From Unio delphinus (Eukaryota; Mollusca; Bivalvia; Unionida; Unionidae): a stretch of 64,000 bases of DNA. The position numbers and the translations under genes were made by a program. The stretch is taken from assembly GCA_029339505.1 (NCBI GenBank), contig JAQISU010000057.1, positions 7,647,501-7,711,500 of the forward strand. Direction: 5' to 3'. Below, in pieces: positions 22,861 to 35,689 of the stretch; the first letter of the stretch is position 1; each line of letters begins with the position of its first letter. Below the pieces are notes generated by a model. That model had not been told where the DNA came from, did no database searches, and saw only the letters and a program-made list of their open reading frames with translations.

Positions 22861-23173
22861 CCAGTGACTTTGGAAAACGAAAGTTACTAATGATTTTAAA
22901 TAAACAAGAATCAATCGGTCTGCCATTAGTTAGTTTGCAGTATGTCGGGATCTAATACGATATTTCGTGGTTTCAAACATTCCATAATTTCAGACACAAA
23001 TAATCCTATACAATATAATGCAAGAGCAGATAGAATATATGCAGATACGTTTAACATTAATCACATTACCTGACGGAAGCCAAAAGTTGAAATGACGCTG
23101 TTAATAGCTAATGATATTGAAACAAATTTGGCAATGCTTTAAAGAATTCTTAATGGAGAACCAAGCCACCAAT

Positions 23174-23278
<105 letters not shown>

Positions 23279-24785
23279 GTTTTTTTTAGTATGCGCATTT
23301 GTTGTAAGGAGTTCTTTGATTGTCTGATTATTTGTTTCATTATGGGAAGTCGGTGCTGGGAATATATTTCTCAGCCCGAAATAATTAGACAATGATTAGG
23401 AGCCAACTCCAAGGAGAGAAGTTTATAGGAGTTTCTCTGATGCCATGGTTTACACTTAATGAATTCAGGTCAGAGTATCTGCTGACGACAGAACAGTCCC
23501 TTTTCGCTTATTCCACGGTGTAATTTACCAGTCTCCAACTTTAAATACTACACCTGGAGTCACACAATCAATTCACACAATGAAAAACGGTCAATAGGCA
23601 CCATTTATGTTGCCATGGTGGCAAATGTGATACAGTTATACAGGCAAAATGTGACTTAAAACCATTATTTGTCTGGCGTTAGTTGGCATAATAAAAATAA
23701 TTCCCTATATCAAGGGGACTTGAATAGTTTTACGGCGTGAAATGCTGACAGCACGGAAAGTTAATGAAGAAAAACAATGTAGATGCGCGGTTAATAAACA
23801 TTTTGAAAACTGTAGGATCTGTGATCGTGTATTAATAAGACTAAAATTATTAATAAATTCATAATTTACAACAAAAGTTGAATAAAAGTCTTTGAAATTA
23901 AGGAAACATACAGCTTCTAGAAGAATATCGCCAGGGTTTGATATCGCTCGGTCAAGTAAAAAGCATGGATTGTTATAGGATAGAAATGTCTGGTCGCAGC
24001 GGTAGGGATGTTTGAATAGTTCTGTGATGGTAGTTGGATGCGATGCGGCTTGATTATGTTTCGTTCAGACTATTTGTTCGCAACTAGAAAAACTGACGTG
24101 TCATACAAAAAAGATGATTATACTGATAGAGTGCCTATAAGTTTTAATTTTTGTTTCGCGACATTTATTGTTGGAAAGTAGATATATTTAATTGATTTTA
24201 AGAAAAAATGTAAAGTTGTTGTGACTTGTAATTTGGTTGTTTATTTTCAGTCAAAGCTGTATATTTTATCTAGGATGTAAATCAAGGTGATGAGATTCGC
24301 TAGGACGTCGGATAATGAAGTAGCATGTTGCGTTTTTATACACGCGGTAGATAGAGAGAAATTACAGATGAACTAAAATGATCAGAAAAACTTGAGCATG
24401 ACATCTTTTGCATACCAGGTTCATGAATTAGGCTATATAATCTCAAATCAACGAAAGAAGAGCCGTTTTTAAAAAAGGGGATGTGACAAAGTGTTCATCT
24501 CCCTCTTGTTCAATTAAGTTTATATAAATAGGGATTTGACTAAAGTCAACATTTACCTCATCCTATTTTTCTTTTATTAAAATGCCATTATAACGGCAGG
24601 CAAGTCGGTATGCGTTATTGACCAGCAAATTAATTTGTCTGATAAAATATCAAACATCATCATGAATGGCATTTCTATTGCGGTAAGAGAGGTTTGAGTG
24701 AACGTTGTTAACAAGTACTCATTTTTCTGTATTAAATGCTTGCTTAAGGAACAAACATTGAATAGTATATTTGTTTTCTTTGGAT

Positions 24786-24789
<4 letters not shown>

Positions 24790-24878
<89 letters not shown>
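24790..24878. repeat. (CT)n microsatellite
   Basis: About 44 CT units with one irregularity near 24816. The same position in copy 3 carries (CT)n at 46900-46996. Confidence 0.95.
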
Positions 24879-24881
<3 letters not shown>

Positions 24882-26400
24882 ATTCTTCTGTGTTTTTTTT
24901 TCTTCTCTGTGTTACAATATAAATGTATTGTACACGTGTTACTTTGTGTGTATTCGTTGTATGTACTCTATGTAGTCATCTGTGAGTATAATATATAGAG
25001 TTGGCATAATGTTATAATATGATTGAAGGTGAATTTCCGAATATCAATTCCTGCATTTTACGTAGTGTTATATGGTTATGTACATACAGATCTTTAACTA
25101 AGCTTCTCTAAATTCCAGTTTTAAGATAACGTTGAAAGAACTGGATGCCTAGACCAGTTAAGGCAGAACCCAAGCAGAATTTTTAGACTTACACAGAATT
25201 ATAGGTGATATATATTAAGCAATCAATCATCGTAACTAGTCACAGTTTATTTTTTGTGACTGTGCATTACAGGGTTTTGAGACAAATAATACTGAAGTGA
25301 AATATATATTTTTCCAATGACCGTCAATAAACACAGACATCACTATAACTAGGAAATTCAAATTTATTTTTTGACGATTACGTAATCGAGCGAACAGTAT
25401 GGCTGCGTCATTTTTTTCTTAATGTGCTATTTCACTTTGAACTGGATAGGGGGATTGTGTAACTGTTTATATTTTCTGTGCAAATAAACGTAAAACACAA
25501 TAGCTACACGGTACAAACACTCAATGGAAAACAAACCTTATTTATCCGTTTCAAGCAAGGATCTGCAAATTATTTTCTTCAATATAGAATTAATCATTTA
25601 ATTTTGGTTCTTTTTGAAAATTACATGTCTTTTGGAAGGAACTTGATTGTATTATAAAGGTTTTACCAGTACAATAAACAGCCAAGCAAAATATCATCTG
25701 TTTGCTTTAAGGTCTAGATGAACGATAATGATGACGAAACTGAAGATGATGATGATTATATATTTGCATATTTACAGACCTCTTAAAACATCCAAAGCGT
25801 CTAAATTGCGCAAGATTAGCCATACCATGTAAAGGAAAATGATAAAGGTAATTGCAGTGACATAACAATTAGATTACTTTGTTCTAGTATATCTAACTAT
25901 TAAATATACGACAAGAATGATATTAAGGGTGAATAAAAGAAGAAAAATAAGAAACAAGCAAAATTGACATTGTTCTTGTAAATTTGAATTAGGTCAGACA
26001 AAAAATATATGCAGAATCAACGAAATAAAAAGAAACCCGGTCTCACACAGTTATCATAAACATGCTCATGTTTTAAATGGAAAGAAATGATGAAATGTGA
26101 AATGCTTCGTGGACGATGTTCATTATGGGATTATTTACCAACATCATAAAATAATGCATTACACGCTGTCTATTTTGCAAATATTGAGTAGTAATATAAC
26201 ATACACACCGCGCGCACACACATCTATCTATTTATCTATCCATCCATCTATCCATCCATACAATATATACATACATGCACAAAGTAAACTACGCCAATAC
26301 GTAATATTTCGACCAGTTTTGCTTATTGCTTTTTTCAGACTAAATTCAATATTAATACAATACTGTAATTGTTGGGGAAAATATTAATGAGGTTTTTGAG

Positions 26401-28335
26401 TAATACAGCGCGACCTTTGCGAGTAAAGTAATAATTGAGATAACGAGCTCATAGTTTCAATACCAATGTAGTAACCTTTTTATTATACTTATTGTTTGTA
26501 TTCTACCTAAGACTTAATTAAAAACAAAAATATATAAGCATATCGATATAGAAGATATATAGGAGCAAATCAATTGAACGTACGCTATATGGCAAAACAA
26601 AATAATAATGAAAAACCGTAGAGCGATCTATTATGGTGAATGAATGAACTTTTCCTGTTGTCGAGAATTTATGGAATATAGCTTTTTTTCTTCCAGCGAT
26701 TATACTCTGGTAATCTACTGGATTTTATTAGCCGTGTCAATTCCACACGAAGAGCATGTGATTTTGGCATGGAGGGACGAGTGTTAGCTCAGCTGCATGC
26801 ATGTTTCTGATCTATTATTGAATGCTTAGAATCATAAAATGATAAAACAGTGAACTTTTTCAACTGAAAGTATCAAAAAGATGCATTGTAATATCACTTT
26901 AATTTCATTGTGATTGCATTACGTAGAATGCGATTGCAGAAGGAAATGCAGTCGAAATTACAGTACAATCTCGTGCATTGCAATCAAATTGTAGAAACCA
27001 TGACATAGCTGATGTTATTCGCATTTGCAGAACTAAGAAAATATATTTTCAGGAAATTAAAGATTCAACAAAGGGAGCATATATTTGCCATTCTTATTCC
27101 CAGCTAAAGATTACACGATTACACCTTGTTAGTTCCATGTTGTTTGTAAGGTCTTCAGTTATGTTATAACGGGTATGGCGTCTATCGCTAGCCTAAATCT
27201 GATAAAGTTAACTTGGGAAATTGCAAAACAGATGGTGTATGACAGTCAATTCATCCAGCTAAAACAGACCTTCTTCGTTCTTTTCGCTTATTGGATCTGA
27301 GATTCTTGATTTTCTACCAAAACCACGGATTGCATTTTTAATTTGTACTCAATATACTTTTCTGTGCTGTTTCAATATTCCTCAGAAAAGACTGGTCATA
27401 GTCTGAACCATTCCATTTTCGAAATGTTACGAACATGTCTCCTAAATATCTGTCTATATTATCAGAATTTTATTTTAATTTTGCGTCTCACATGTGTTGT
27501 GAACATTGTAAATAGAACGTGCATTCGTTCGCGTCTTTGAAAGTTTAATTCCTGACTGAGTAAATATCACCACATTGCTCACTTTGTCATCATAGACGAA
27601 ACAGCCGTTTTAGTTCATCCACAAACAATTCTAATAAACCAAATCTAGAGCATCTACCACATGAGTGTACGTTGTTTTGTTTATAAAGTAGTTATTACTA
27701 CACTATACTATTTTTAGACGCACGTCTCGTGTAGTATTAAAGTGTCTAGTAAAGCAAAATACTGAACAATCCATAAAATGTAAAGTTAACGGAGAGAAAA
27801 ATGAATATATGATATCTCCTGTTGATATGTTATCAAACATATAAACAACATGACATAAATAATATGACGACACTGCTTAAACTCATGAACGAGATGCGTA
27901 TATAGTATAGAAAAAAATGCATAAATACATTTAGATACAAAGAATACATAAAAATGGAACTTTATAATTTTTTTAGATAAACGGTTTCACTACTTTGTTT
28001 ATTATTATGCATACTGTCTATTTATTATATATTTTGAATTGATAAAGTAAAAAATAGTGTGCGTAAACGTAAATTTTCAAAGTTGAATTTTTTATTGACA
28101 GTATCCAATTAGTAAATGCAAAATATATTAGGCTAAAAAATTGATTTATATGACCCTTAGTACAGTAATTTGAAAAGTTTTCAATATGGCTCTAATTATA
28201 AAATAATCTTGGAAGGTGAAAATGTGATGAAAATAATAATGGAATATTTTTATAACATGGTTAATAAATATCATATTTTAAATTTTGTAGAGTGTTTCAA
28301 TCTTTGTATTATGCAAATATATAGTAAATTTTGAC
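26401..28335. repeat. Block Y, copy 2 (non-coding)
   Basis: From about 26640 this matches 55250-56740 and, from 27340, 3290-4780. Landmarks are GCTCAGCTGCATGCATG, TCGCTAGCCTAAATC and CATTCCATTTTCGAAATGTTACG. One unit of the 52-bp minisatellite lies at 27655-27712. Block W follows at about 28360 with no nAChR exon between, although copies 1 and 4 carry the exon at this place. Confidence 0.7.
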
Positions 28336-28359
28336 CGTAGTGAATTTTAATCATATTCC

Positions 28360-29472
28360 TCAGCAATAATGGGGAAAAAAGATGAATTTATGGAGCAGAT
28401 GTCGAAAATAAACCTTACGATAGTTGCGTGATAACTTAATACAACACGTTGGAATTAAATATTCTCAGGATGACTACCTGAATAAATAAAATAAATACCT
28501 ATTTTTTACTTTTTACTCTCTCACAAAGATTGAAAAATAGAAACATTTAAAACATCTTTACTACCTTACGGAATATCAAGTTGGTAACACGAATACCAGA
28601 GTATTGCGGCAAGAGACACAGTAAATGCACCGAATTTAAAGAATTCTTATGTGAAAAAACTGTTTAAAATTTGCATTGACATGCTGGAAACAAATGCCCC
28701 TTTGAAATAATTGACGCCATTGATGTCGTGCTCAGTGGCAATCAGATATAGCTGATAATCACATCAAATAATATTGTTTTATATTATCATGTTATTGTAA
28801 GAAATGTTTCAACTGTTAAAGACAAAACATCACCCTGTCAATGGTCATTTAATGGATACATAAGTTGATAGAGATCATTAAGCCCGAGACATTACCTCTG
28901 TTTTAGCTAGATATAATGGATGTGGCTATCGTATCATCACGTTGTGAATAAATCAATTAAACCACAATACATTTAGTTGTCTAAAGACATTCAAAACATG
29001 ACTGACTTACGCAAGATTACGTTAAATATTAAACATATGAAATCATTTGCTTATTTGAATTTGTACACTTAATTTAAGGTAAAGAATTAGTCAGGTCTTT
29101 CTTACACATTAGACTATAAAATAAATACCTGTCATGTGCATTAGAAAGGAGTCACGCATAAGATAATTAGAATGAATCGATGTCTTCATAATCCTTTAAT
29201 CACAGAGAAGAGCATAGTCTGTCAGAATATAAACAAAAGGCTGACATAACTTTCAAAATGTATTCTTTCTTAAATAGAAGGACGTTTCTTTCAAGAAGTC
29301 GTTTACGCAACATTTTTAATGCAGATGAGCTGGAAAATAATTAATTCTGGTGCGATAAAAATATAAGTATTAAAGCAACAATCTGCGCAGCTGAATGAAA
29401 TTTTGCTTGACTAATTATATGAAAGATCGAGAGAATAATGTTTAGTGACTCATTTATTGAGTAATCAAGATT
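28360..29472. repeat. Block W, copy 2 (non-coding)
   Basis: This matches 8285-9229. It is longer by an internal insertion at about 28460-28545 and by GTATTCTTTCTTAAATAG near 29260. No exon is recognised. Confidence 0.7.
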
Positions 29473-29703
29473 ATGTCTTTGCTCTTGATTCTACTTCTCA
29501 TAGCGATAATTGGACACATACTGGTAAGGCAAAACATGAATAAAAACAACACTACGGTCGAACCTAAGCTATATGTATCCGCCTTCAGAATAACAGGTAA
29601 AATGCGAATAAATATACAAGAAGATAATGCAGTGGTAAACACTTTAGGGGACCATTTGTGTACGTCATCATTCGCAATACATGTGGTAAGATTTTCAACT
29701 TAA
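29473..29703 (+). CDS. Small conserved frame with hydrophobic N terminus, copy 2
   Basis: A 76-residue frame starts with MSLLLILLLIAIIGHI, a hydrophobic signal- or anchor-like segment. LVRQN, YVSAFRIT, a basic stretch and VVNTLG follow. Compared with copy 1 (9230), the N-terminal 35 residues are conserved with mostly conservative changes. After VVNTLG the two copies disagree in frame; the copy-1 frame there reads SFVYIII and the copy-2 sequence gives a similar PFVYVII in a shifted frame, so one base was gained or lost. A GTAAG donor-like site follows at about 29687. The function and family are unknown. Transcript support would decide whether it is real. Confidence 0.35.
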   Translation: MSLLLILLLIAIIGHILVRQNMNKNNTTVEPKLYVSAFRITGKMRINIQEDNAVVNTLGDHLCTSSFAIHVVRFST

Positions 29704-29723
29704 ACATTTTCAGGATATACTAA

Positions 29724-29932
29724 TATCTGTGGTTACTAGATTCGGTAAGACAACAAATGTTGATTGAACAAGGTGTCATGAATGATAAATTTATAATAAT
29801 ACAATCAGGTACGGGTAATTCGCAAGATTCTGACTCTTTAGCTATGCAGATTGATGTAATCAAAACGGAAGGTCTTAGAAAAAAAGACAGTTTAAAATAT
29901 ATACAGCAAAATGAAGCACAAGCATCTTGACT
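29724..29932 (+). pseudogene. Conserved frame downstream of the small ORF, copy 2
   Basis: This frame includes WLLDSVRQQMLIEQ, NDKFIIIQSG, GNSQDSDSLAMQI and a lysine-rich tail to a stop near 29928. The copy at 9493 has the same pattern, and a third, inverted scrap is at 35601-35645. It could be a second exon of the small gene above, but a TAA just upstream and no clear acceptor argue against simple splicing. Confidence 0.35.
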
Positions 29933-30639
29933 GAATAAGACTTAATCATGGCCAAGAATGCTTCAATGTATTATCAGTTTGAGAGAGAGGGAAATTGTAA
30001 TTGGTTTAAACATAGAATGTTACTCTGAACATTGTTATATAAACAGCAACCCCCCCCCCCCCCCCGGCGGGTTCGGGGTTGTAGAATTGACCCGACGTGA
30101 CTCACTACGTGTCGTAAGAGGCGACTTAGTAGAGGCAACCTGTTTGCCGTGGGTTGCGACCCATATCGGGGGAGAAAAAGAGCCTGATAGTTGAGCAGAG
30201 GCTTTTCCGATGCAATACACTGCTTTGGCCTCTACGTATCCTAGACGGGTGGTCGGGATGGGCCCGGTCTCTACAAATCGGCTGGTCGCTCCGAGCCCTA
30301 GGAAGACTTTTTTTACATGCTCACATTCTCTATCTTTCTTGTATCTCTCTTGATACCACCGTTGCCCGTACATTCTATTCCTTTAGCTTTCCCTTTCCAA
30401 GTATTGGAAGACTTCCTAGAAGGCGATGGCTTCATGGGTGAATTGGGAGGTAATTTTACCGACCCTAGAAGGAGGAATAATTTAGGTAATTGTATCTACT
30501 GAGTATAGGATCTGTGTATCCCTGGCACTTGAAAAGTGCCCCCCTCGTTGGGTTCCATGGTGGACGGGAAGCATGGGTGCTGAAAGTTTAATACATGGAA
30601 AATTAATTAAAAAAATCAAAATAAAGGAACGAAACCACC

Positions 30640-31461
30640 ATCTGACTCTGATGACAAATCAGGTAGTGTGGAGTCATTCCCATGCTTCATGGTTATACAG
30701 TCAACAGATGCTGCAAAACCAATTACTTCACTATCATCTTTTGTAATTGATAAAACGTTAATGGGGGTCGATCGGCACATTAAAAGGTGTCAAACAATTA
30801 AAATCGGGTTGCCGTTTTGTTGAGTGTGAGCGAAAGAATCAAACAGAAAATCTCAAGAAAATAAAAACATTCTTCGATATTCCAGTGTACGCTTTCGCAC
30901 ATACTTCACTGAATACGTCCAAATGCGTGATGCGGTATCGTGACTTGGCTGGAGTCAACGACACATATATCATCGAGTTGATGAAACATGAAGGTGTCAC
31001 TGCAGAGCGTAGAATACGTATTAAACGTAATAACAATCTGCAGGACACCAACACATTTGTACTCACCTTTAACAAATCAACAGTACGAAAAGTGGCCAAA
31101 GTTGGGTTTTTGCAAGTAAAGGTCGAGATATACATTCCAAACCCACTTCGATGCTATAAGTGTAAAAAAAAGGCATCTCGAAGACCGATGTTCCAAAGTG
31201 AAAATATGTGGCGGATGCGGAGACCATTCTCATGAGGAATCTGATTGTAGAGCCACTCTGCATTGTGTCAACTGTGTCAAGGAACATCACGCCAGTTCCA
31301 ATGATTGTGATACTTGGAAACAGGAGGAGATTCAGAGGGTAAAGTTTACATCAATCATTCCCTACCCAGAGGCCAGAAAACTTGTCAGGCAAAAACATCC
31401 CTTCCTGGCCCATCCCTCTCCAATGTCGAGAAACAATCCGAAAATCACGAAGGACGCTTAA
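30640..31461 (+). pseudogene. LINE copy B ORF1 (gag-like, zinc-knuckle)
   Basis: Such proteins bind element RNA and form ribonucleoprotein particles. Visible pieces are SDSDDKSGSVESFPCF at the start, RRIRIKRNNNLQDTNTFVL, EIYIPNPLRCYKCKK and, in a shifted frame, KICGGCGDHSHEESDC and CVNCVKEHHASSNDCDTWK, i.e. three Cys-rich knuckles. It ends with YPEARKLVRQ. A stop near 30822 and frameshifts at about 30885 and 31170-31200 break it. Confidence 0.8.
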
Positions 31462-31818
31462 AAACAATTGGGTCAACCCGATTGAACAACAAGTGTTAAT
31501 ATCCACCATTACCAACCACACAAAACAGAGCATCTACACAAACTGCATTTAATAACACCCCGCAACCAAAATCAGCAAGAAATAAACATAAATCACAAAC
31601 AAATAAGCAGAAAAGGGTGAGATGATACCATCAAACTTTACAACATGTTTTGAGAGATAGAGAACATGGATGCAGAAGAAACTGTTCCATATACTCAAGG
31701 TTGCTCCAAACCAACCAAAAACAAAAGCACTCCCGTACTTCCTCCAGACAAATAACCCCACAGATTGCCTTCGCGCATGGTCTAACCTAGCTGCAGAGTC
31801 TCTACCTTAACTTTATAA

Positions 31819-34800
31819 TGAAGAACATCACCATCATACAATGGAACTGTCGAGGACTTAAAGCGTACTACAATGATATTCTCCTGCTTTTACATGAACA
31901 CGATCCTGCAGAACTAAGTTTCCAGGAAACATTCCTTAAAGAGACATAAAACATTACATTAAAAAACATTTCCCTGTTTAACACGTAATTTCAAAAAACG
32001 CTGACAGGGCCTCAGGAGGAGTCTCTGTTTTTGTAAACAATAGAGCCCCTCACCGAGTCATCGCGTTATAAACAAATTTACAAGCCATTGCTGTAAGCGT
32101 CACTCTACATCGAGCGATTACATTTTGCTCCATTTCCTTACCACCAAACACCAACCTAGTACAGAAGGAATTAGACAATCTTGTTCAACAACTTCCCGCG
32201 TACTTTGTTTTACTCGGTGATTTTAATGCTCATAACATTCTATGGGGATCAAATCACATAAACGACAGAGGCGACACAGTGGAAGAATTCATTTCTATAC
32301 ACGATCTGTGTCTATATAGTACTAAATCACCGATATATTTACACCCATGAACAGGTAGTTACACTTGTATATATTGTTGGACTATGAATGGAAGGTTGCT
32401 GATGACCTTCACAGCAGTGATCACTTCCAATCAACCTTGAAAATGTCAAGTCAAAAACTGATGACGAAATGCCACAAAGGTAGATAAAGAAAGCCGACTG
32501 GGCTACCTTTGAAACTGTTTTTTAGACTAGACTAAATGAGGCTACAGTATTCAACGCTGTTAATCCTACACAGCATTTTACTTCAATCCTAATTGCGATG
32601 ACAGAAGAATTTATTCCAAAGTCCTCACCCAACAGTAAAAAAATCCCAAAAACCTTGGGTAACCAAGGATTGTAAAGAAGCCATTAGACAACGCCGAGAA
32701 GCATGACAAAAATTCAACAATTGTTCAACGCCCGATAATTGAAGCAAATATCATATTACCCGGGATAAAACTCGCCGCACAATAAAAAAATGTAAACGTG
32801 CAACATGGAAGAAGTATATTTCTTCATTAAGCTTTGGTTCATCAATTAAAAAGTTTTGGGACACTATTCGAAAAATAAATGGAAAGAGAAAAAGCAATTT
32901 TCTCCGACACCTGAAAACGATAACAATTTTAGTTAGAAACGTGACATAGCAAATCTTCTTGCAGACAGTTTCTTAAAAAAAACCTCCCCATCATCTAATT
33001 ATTCAGAAGCCTCTTGAAGATTAAAATATCAAAAAGAAAAGTCACGTTTAAAATTCACATGGAACAACTCTGAAAGCTATGACCAGCTGTGTTCACTATT
33101 TGTGATTAGGGAGGCTTTATACAAGGCTCATGATAGATCAGCTGGGCATGATGAAGTACATTACCAGTTCTTGAAACACCTCCCAGAATCATCACTAACA
33201 TCTCTTCTGAAAATCTTTAATGATTTATGGATTGCTGGTAATGTACTTACGATTTGGAAAAGAGCAACAGTACTAGAACTGACAAGCTGTATGTGCAAAA
33301 CAATTTTACGAATGATTAATTCTCGGCTTGTTTGGTACTTGGAAAGTAATAATTTACTATCTCCTTTTCAAAGTGGCTTCCGTTCTGGTCGTAGTACCAA
33401 CGATCATCTGGTTAGACTGGAACCATTTATTCGCTATGCATTTATCAAGGAACATTTAGTAGCAGTCTTGTTTTATTTAGAAAAGGCCTATGCCACAATA
33501 TGGAAGTATGGGATACTAAATGACCTGCACGATCTGGGTCTAAAAGGCCGTCTGCCCTCCTTCATATCAAATTTATTCTCAGTCAGAGCAAGAGAAGGGT
33601 GTGCCCCAGGGCAGTATTTTATCTGTGACGCTTTTTAATATCAAAACCAATAGCATCACCAAGTGTTTAGCTCCCTGTGTGGATTGCTCACTGTACGTTG
33701 ATGATTTTTTAATTTGTTAACGATCAAAGCACATGCATACAATTAAAAGACAACTGCAACAAAATATCAACAAGATCCAAATTTAGGCCATTACTAACGG
33801 TTTAAAATTTTCACAATCGAAAACAATATGCATGCATTTCTGTCAGTTGGGAAAACATCATGATGACCCTAAACTCACGCTGAACGGAACACTTATTCCA
33901 GTTGTTGAGGATAACAAGTTTTGGGGTATTATCTTCGACAGAAAACTGACTTTTATTCCACACATAAAGAATTTGAAAGATAAAGGCTTGAAAGCGTTAA
34001 ATCCACTTAAAGTAGTTGCGCACACTGTATGGGGTGCTAATAAAAAAATCATCCTCAATTTGTATAGAACATTCATCCGCTCCAAACTAGACTTTGGATG
34101 CGTTTCTTACGGTTCAGCTAGGAAGTCATATTTGAAAATTCTTGATCCAATTCATCATCAAGGAAAAAGACTCGCTCTGGGAGCATTTGAAACATCTTCA
34201 TATGAAAGCTTTCTCGCGGAAGTGAATGAAAGACCTTTTTCCCATCGCAGAGAAATGCTTTCTGCACAATACACACTCAGATTAAGATCAAACCTTCTGA
34301 ACCCTGCATTTTGGGTTGTTTTTGCAACGAAAATACAAAACTTGATACGAAAACAAAACAAATGCCATACCTTCATTTGGCATCAGAATATCATCCATCC
34401 CTTACAGTATCAAAATTGATCTGTCTACAGTTCAGCAAACGTTTGTCTCGGAAACACCACCTTGGCTTCTTACACAACCCAAAGTGCATTTTACGTTACA
34501 CGATGGGAAAAAATCTGAGACAAACCCTTCCATCTTCCAGAACTCTTATCATGAACTCCTCACCGAATTCAGAAACTACACTAGAATTTATATTGATGGA
34601 TCAAAGGATGAGGAAAAAGCTGCTGCAGCCTTCATTAGTGGCAAACACATAACTAAAATTTGTTTGCCAAACGATGCGTCCATTTATTTAGCGGAAATCA
34701 GAGCAATAGACCTTGCTCTGAACTTTATCGAACAGAACTTATTTTAAATAGCATTATCTTCTGTGACTCACTATCAGTGCTTCAGTCACTACACAATAGA

Positions 34801-35281
34801 AAACTGGAGAACCCATTCTTATTCAATCTCCTCGTCAAAAATACGGAGCTTAGTACCGTCTACAGTATAGTATACTGTTGGTTATGAAGCTATATTGGTA
34901 TTAAAGGTAATGAAGTAGCAAACTGCGCTGTTAAGATGGCTCAATTCCAAGAACTATCTGATTTTATATTATCGTTTACTGATTTTAAACCTCGTATCAA
35001 AAAGTACCTACGCCAAAAGTGGCGGGCATCATGGGATGATGCACTGAATAACAAACTTCATGCCATGAAACCAACCTTGGGAGAATGGATTCCTTCCTAC
35101 AGAATCATTCGCAAGGAAGAGGTAGTCGTTGCAAGAATCAGATTTGGTCATACATACATAACCCACTCCTGCAACCTACGCGTGATAAGTATTATAATGT
35201 ACATGACATGAAGGAACTTTTTGATACTATACATATCACTTGTATTTTAGATTTAATGAAGGAAGTAAATCTTTATTTTAA
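31819..35281 (+). pseudogene. LINE copy B ORF2 (endonuclease, reverse transcriptase, RNase H)
   Basis: ORF2 begins MKNITIIQWNCRGLK, the first motif of an APE-type endonuclease, with LSFQETFL and, near 32212, VLLGDFNAHN (a catalytic GDFNAH box) further on. The reverse transcriptase occupies about 33100-33720: SAGHDEVHYQFLKHL, FQSGFRSGRSTNDHL, and then FYLEKAYATIWKYG where active elements have aspartates at the Y and A positions, so the catalytic box is damaged. LYVDDFLIC supplies the second box. RNase H follows at about 34590-34750 (IYIDGSKDEEKAAAAFISG, AEIRAIDLALNF). At least six frame breaks separate these parts. Confidence 0.8.
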
Positions 35282-35600
35282 ACTCTAACATGTATGCTAT
35301 CACATATAGCATTTTTATCTAATGCAAATACCGCCCCTTATTTTCAACATCTTTTCATCAACATACACCATTTCCATCTCCTGATGATTGGGATGCTTCA
35401 CATTTTCCTGTTACCATCATCTTACTTTTTTATGTTGAACTATTTGGTTTTTTATATCGCTGGTCGATATTAAACCTGTTAGTATTTTTAAACGTGTATA
35501 AATACAACTTATTGTATGATGCTAAATAGCCCAAAAGTGCTGGTGTGCCGTTAAAAATCAATCAATCAATCAATCAATCAATCAGTCCTATACACAGCAA

Positions 35601-35660
35601 TCTGCATAGCTAAAGTTACAGAATCTTGCGAATTACCCTACATGGGCTATTTGCTTCGAT
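35601..35660 (-). repeat. Inverted scrap of the conserved frame in block W
   Basis: On the minus strand this reads GGTAATTCGCAAGATTCTG and GCTATGCAGATTGCTGTG, matching 9571-9630 and 29815-29860. It forms the right flank of LINE copy B. Confidence 0.7.
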
Positions 35661-35689
35661 AAGTAAGGAGAGAACAGCAGGGTTTCATT

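Larger units (their letters stand above)
30050..35588 (+). mobile_element. I/Nimb-type LINE, near full length (copy B)
   Basis: The element is about 5.5 kb and starts at a C-run plus GGCGGGTTCGGGGTTGTAG. It has a ~590-bp leader, ORF1 with zinc knuckles, ORF2 with endonuclease, reverse transcriptase and RNase H, and a (TCAA)n tail at 35557-35586. A likely target duplication flanks it: TATAAACAGCAA at 30038-30049 and TATACACAGCAA at 35589-35600, matching in 11 of 12 positions. The RNase H domain and CCHC ORF1 place it in the I/Nimb/Ingi group and not Jockey or CR1. Many frameshifts and stops make it inactive. Shorter, deleted relatives are at 15085-16503 and 48520-50214. Confidence 0.85.
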
